From Ignavibacteriota bacterium (GTDB lineage Bacteria; Bacteroidota; Ignavibacteria; Tepidaquicellales; Tepidaquicellaceae), in assembly GCA_003135995.1 (NCBI GenBank), contig PNBM01000134.1, positions 7,111 through 16,810 of the forward strand: 9,700 nucleotides of DNA, written 5' to 3'. Below are positions 7,094 to 9,700 of this stretch, piece by piece (within the stretch, counting starts at the first letter, position 1; the number at the start of each line of letters is the position of its first letter). The notes beneath the pieces are model-generated. The model was not told where the DNA came from, searched no databases, and saw nothing but the letters and a program-made list of their open reading frames with translations. The translations under genes and the position numbers were made by a program.

Positions 7094-8656
7094 TCAATAA
7101 ACTCTTTTACCGTTTGAAAAGGTCATTTCGACCGACGCGGATTTTATATCTTTTTTTTCTATTTCAAATAAATCATTCCGCAATATAATTATATCAGCAA
7201 ATTTTCCTGTTTCAAGATTGCCGTGGATATTTTCTTCAAAACTTGCAAATGCATTATTAATCATATATGCTTTTAAACAGTTTACCAGGTCAATACAATA
7301 TTCGGTATTAAAACCGGCGGGGAATCCTTTTGCCTCACGTGTCACTGCATAATAAATCGTTTCGAAAGGATTTTCACTTGCAACCGGAAAATCAGTACCG
7401 AAGCATACTTTACCCCCGTCATCAATTATTTTTTTGTAAACGTGTGTAGTCCCGGGTTCCTGCAGTTTTTCTGTTGCTGTTTTGGCATCCACGAATAAAT
7501 GAGATGGCTGAACGGAAGTTACAATTCCGAGCTTTTTAAATCTTTGTAAATCCGATTGTTTAATATGCTGTGCGTGTTCAATCCGGAATCTTCGGTCACG
7601 TTTACCGTTTTTTACAATAAGCATTTCCACAAAATCAAGTAAATCACTGACAGCTTTATCCCCAATGGCATGAACTGCATTCTGGTAACCGGCTTTATCT
7701 GCCTCGAGCGCAAGTCTTTCAAATTCCCCACTGTTAATAAAATCTGTTCTGACTCCGTTATAATTTTTCCCGATGTAATTTTTTTCAAAATAAGCTGACT
7801 CGCTCGACAGGGAGCCGTCGTAAAACGATTTGAAAGAATTTATTTTAAAATTTTCTTTGAAATCACCGAACGCCAACCGGTATTTTTCAATTATGTGGAA
7901 ATCCTCAAGCGGAATGATTGCATTTATCCGCAATGGCAATAAATTCTGCTCCAGTAAATATTTATAAATATCAAAATACTCAGTCCAGAAAATATCCGAA
8001 ATAGATGTTATGCCAAGAGAAAATAATCTCTCAACTTCATTTCTTATCGAAGTTATAATTGAATCTGATGATTTTTTGGGAATAAGGTCTAACACATAGT
8101 ACATTGCTCTTTCCTTTAATTCGCCTGTCAGAATCCCTTCTGAATCACGTATAATTTCGTCATCTCCGAATTTACCGGTCATATTTTTAATTCCCGATAA
8201 TTCAATTGCCTTTGAATTAACAACGAAAGAATGCAAATCAATTCTGGAAACAGCAACCGGTATTTCCGGGCAAATATTATCGAGTAAACTTTTATCCACA
8301 GAAAATTTTTCGTTGAAATTTGTTTCCGTGAAATAGCCTCCCGTTATCCATTCGCCCGGTTTTATTTTTTCCCTGTAAAAATTAATCCTTTTACTAAAAT
8401 CACTGACTGATGCAGCATCACTCAAATCAAGTTCATTGCGCATTAAAGAACCTCTTATAAAATGCATATGACCATCCGTAAATGCAGGCAGAATAAGCTT
8501 TTTCTCTGCGTCAATTACTTCGTTATAATCTTTCTTATTCGTGTCAATATTTTTTCCAATAAATATAATTTTTCCTGAGCCGGAATCGAATCCTATCGAT
8601 TCTGCAAAGTTAGTCTCTCCTATCCAGACTTTGGCGTTATATAATAATGTTTTCAT
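7094..8656 (-). CDS. Amidohydrolase family 3 (YtcJ-like) metal-dependent hydrolase
   Basis: This 520-residue TIM-barrel amidohydrolase has the expected family length. Residues 1-58 form the N-terminal half of the small beta-sandwich, including NAKVWIGE and the switch LILPAFTDGHMHF. Metal-binding candidates are His63 and His65 (HMH), Lys276 (FKSFYDGS, a possible carboxylated bridging lysine), His329 (AVHAIGD), His361 (RIEHAQH) and Asp422 (FGTDFPV). All are present, so activity is likely. The end (GNLETGKFADIIILRND and MTFSNGKRVY) is the usual C-terminal return to the beta-sandwich. Relatives hydrolyse amides, formamides or imide-like bonds in varied substrates, and the sequence does not identify this one. 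There is no signal peptide, so it is presumably cytoplasmic. The ATG has no Shine-Dalgarno sequence but opens at the conserved N-terminal strand. No neighbour suggests a pathway. Confidence 0.93.
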   Translation of the reverse strand: MKTLLYNAKVWIGETNFAESIGFDSGSGKIIFIGKNIDTNKKDYNEVIDAEKKLILPAFTDGHMHFIRGSLMRNELDLSDAASVSDFSKRINFYREKIKPGEWITGGYFTETNFNEKFSVDKSLLDNICPEIPVAVSRIDLHSFVVNSKAIELSGIKNMTGKFGDDEIIRDSEGILTGELKERAMYYVLDLIPKKSSDSIITSIRNEVERLFSLGITSISDIFWTEYFDIYKYLLEQNLLPLRINAIIPLEDFHIIEKYRLAFGDFKENFKINSFKSFYDGSLSSESAYFEKNYIGKNYNGVRTDFINSGEFERLALEADKAGYQNAVHAIGDKAVSDLLDFVEMLIVKNGKRDRRFRIEHAQHIKQSDLQRFKKLGIVTSVQPSHLFVDAKTATEKLQEPGTTHVYKKIIDDGGKVCFGTDFPVASENPFETIYYAVTREAKGFPAGFNTEYCIDLVNCLKAYMINNAFASFEENIHGNLETGKFADIIILRNDLFEIEKKDIKSASVEMTFSNGKRVY

Positions 8657-8703
8657 TATAATTTATTTTGGTAGTTATATATTTTAATTGTAGTGATAAC
8701 ATT

Positions 8704-8736
8704 TTAATTATTATAATAATTAAGTTAATTAATTAA
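8704..8736. promoter_or_regulatory. Perfect AT palindrome with TATAAT on both strands, upstream of the amidohydrolase
   Basis: Bases 8704-8723 form a perfect 20-bp palindrome (TTAATTATTATAATAATTAA). TTAATTAATTAA (8725-8736), also self-complementary, lies beside it. The centre contains TATAAT on both strands. On the minus strand it sits about 54 bp before the amidohydrolase ATG, a plausible -10 position. The nearest TTGACA-like hexamer (TTAACA, 8742-8737) is 21 bp away, too far for a standard promoter. It may be a promoter, an operator or simply low-complexity AT sequence. Confidence 0.3.
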
Positions 8737-8762
8737 TGTTAATTTTGTAATTATCAATTGAA

Positions 8763-8819
8763 AGAGGTTATTCGGATTTCAACCTCTCCCCTTCCCCCTC
8801 TCCTACAAGGAAAGGGGAA
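8763..8819. repeat. Double-hairpin element with a pyrimidine-rich strand
   Basis: Two stem-loops are adjacent. The first pairs AGAGGTT (8763-8769) with AACCTCT (8781-8787). The second pairs TTCCCC (8792-8797) with GGGGAA (8814-8819) and, inside it, TCCT with AGGA around an ACA loop. The plus strand from 8783 to 8804 is almost pure C and T. It is a GC-rich island in a very AT-rich gap and resembles the 'CCTCTCCCC...' dispersed repeats seen between genes in many bacterial genomes. No ORF of note overlaps it, so it is probably a degenerate repeat copy. Confidence 0.55.
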
Positions 8820-8830
8820 CTGTATTTTAT

Positions 8831-8889
8831 ATAAAATAAAAAACCTTTATCAATTCTTTAAGGAATTAATAAGGAATTAATAAAGGTTT
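8831..8889 (-). terminator. Likely intrinsic terminator of the T9SS-sorted protein gene
   Basis: Read on the minus strand, a 10-bp perfect stem (arms 8880-8889 and 8841-8850, AAACCTTTAT with ATAAAGGTTT) is followed at once by TTTATTTTAT (8840-8831). It lies 23 bp after the stop codon of the gene ending at 8913. Against the call, the stem has few G/C pairs and the loop is long (29 bp), though the loop can fold a small inner hairpin. Position and T-tract favour termination. Confidence 0.5.
8860..8881. repeat. 11-bp tandem direct repeat
   Basis: AAGGAATTAAT occurs twice in exact tandem (8860-8870 and 8871-8881), and the following AAAGG looks like the start of a diverged third unit. The duplication lies inside the loop and right arm of the putative terminator, so it lengthens the loop. 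Replication slippage is the simplest origin. Confidence 0.75.
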
Positions 8890-8912
8890 AAAAATAAACT
8901 GAAAAATATTTT

Positions 8913-9700
8913 CTATTTAATCAACATAAGTTTTTTTGTATCAGTAAACGCACTTGATTCCATTTTATAGAAATACATTCCGCTCGATAAACCTGTTGAA
9001 TTAAAATCAACAGAGTAGAATCCCGGAGTTTTAACTTCATTCACCAATACTGTGACTTCACGACCAAGAATATCATATACTGATATTTTAACCGGACCCT
9101 GTTTTGCAATAGAATAATTAATTCTTGTAACCGGGTTGAACGGGTTAGGATAATTTTGTTCAAGTGAATATTTAGCCGGTGTCAGTTCAATATTACCAAC
9201 GGAATTTATTATATCAGCACAATAAGTATAAAGTTTAATGTCATCAACATGCCAGCCCTGACTCGTGGTACTTGCATCACTTTGAAATCTGAATCTGATT
9301 TTGAATTGTGCTGAGCCATTAGCATAAGAAGTTAAATCGAACGCCTGCTGTGTCCAGGTTAAGTTAGAACCATTCCACGAACGTACAGTTACCCATGTTG
9401 TGCCGTTATCATTTGACGTCTCAAGATAGCAATAATCAAAACCGATTTCTGTACTATACATTTGCCAGTATGTTAAATAAACAATCGGATTAGTAGACGT
9501 GTTTATCGGGTTCGTAAGAACCATCCAGTTATTCGCATTATTACCATAAGCATTACTTGCATTATCGGCAAATGAATGCGAAGAAGAATGATAAGCATTT
9601 GTTACAACCTGCCATGTTGCCGGTGTTCCGCCTGCCGACCATCTTGTGAATCCGTTTTCCGCACTATCTGCTAATGCCAAAGTACCATTGCCAATCAGGC
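8913..9700 (-). CDS. T9SS-exported protein with MAM/jelly-roll-like domain, 5' end outside the window
   Basis: The frame stays open to the right edge, so this is the C-terminal part (about 262 residues visible) of a longer protein. An internal TTG at 9680 could be read as a start, but the codons beyond it (LIGNGT) continue without a stop and the domain already begins there. Numbering from that TTG, residues 5-152 form a beta-sandwich of the MAM/'choice-of-anchor'/immune-inhibitor-A type, shown by YLTYWQMYS, a D-C-Y-L-E-T-S strand, NGTTW, FDLTSYA and GWHVDDIKLY. A linker follows, then a textbook T9SS type A sorting domain at about 172-255 (LEQNYPNPFNPVTRINYSI, VYDILGREV, SSGMYFYKM, KKLMLIK). 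It is therefore exported and anchored or released at the cell surface. Such C-terminal pairs are common in secreted peptidases and adhesins, and the N-terminal function is not visible here. Confidence 0.9.
   Translation of the reverse strand, partial: LIGNGTLALADSAENGFTRWSAGGTPATWQVVTNAYHSSSHSFADNASNAYGNNANNWMVLTNPINTSTNPIVYLTYWQMYSTEIGFDYCYLETSNDNGTTWVTVRSWNGSNLTWTQQAFDLTSYANGSAQFKIRFRFQSDASTTSQGWHVDDIKLYTYCADIINSVGNIELTPAKYSLEQNYPNPFNPVTRINYSIAKQGPVKISVYDILGREVTVLVNEVKTPGFYSVDFNSTGLSSGMYFYKMESSAFTDTKKLMLIK

Noticed and set aside
8657..8912. CRISPR array, small RNA or insertion-sequence remnant in the largest gap
   Set aside because: There are no regularly spaced repeats with unique spacers, no transposase fragment and no terminal inverted repeats with target duplication; only short hairpins and one 11-bp duplication are seen.
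9678..9680. TTG as the start codon of the right-hand gene
   Set aside because: The frame is open to the window edge, no signal peptide follows the TTG, and the domain is already under way there, so the gene is simply cut by the edge.
1..9700. A novel defence, toxin-antitoxin or biosynthetic system
   Set aside because: All five genes belong to known envelope, secreted or metabolic families and show no conserved multi-gene logic beyond a possible protease-aminopeptidase pairing.

Overview
The window is AT-rich DNA that most likely comes from a Bacteroidota/Chlorobiota-group bacterium, and the best guess is the Ignavibacteria lineage. Two things point there. Two proteins end in type IX secretion system (T9SS) type A sorting domains, one carrying the 'NYPNPFNP' signature that is very common in Ignavibacteria-like genomes. 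In addition, none of the starts has a strong Shine-Dalgarno sequence. The taxonomic call is an inference from protein style, not from a marker gene.

Layout from left to right. A two-tier imperfect palindrome (22-66) precedes the 3' end of a large minus-strand gene (93-4334). That gene encodes a secreted S8 (subtilisin-like) protease with a signal peptide, a propeptide, an intact Asp/His/Ser triad, a run of seven FG-GAP/VCBS-like calcium loops, an FN3 domain, Ig-like domains and a T9SS sorting domain. Upstream of it on the same strand is a lipoprotein-type M1 aminopeptidase (4444-6285). A 119-bp divergent intergenic region separates this from a plus-strand LppM-like lipoprotein of unknown function (6405-7088). 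That gene converges, with only 5 bp between stop codons, on a minus-strand amidohydrolase of the YtcJ-like family (7094-8656). A 256-bp non-coding gap follows. It holds a 20-bp perfect AT palindrome, a pyrimidine-rich double hairpin, an 11-bp tandem duplication and a likely terminator. The last gene (8913 to the right edge) is the C-terminal part of another T9SS-exported protein with a MAM/jelly-roll-like domain. It is cut by the window edge.

Functionally, the cell-surface endoprotease and the envelope aminopeptidase could act in sequence, one cutting external protein into peptides and the other trimming peptides at the envelope. They are not tightly coupled: the gap between them is 109 bp. 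The amidohydrolase has no export signal and is presumably cytoplasmic, with no evident link to its neighbours. I see no mobile element, CRISPR array, RNA gene, phage gene or defence system. This looks like an ordinary chromosomal region, and its most interesting features are the protease architecture and the small intergenic repeats.
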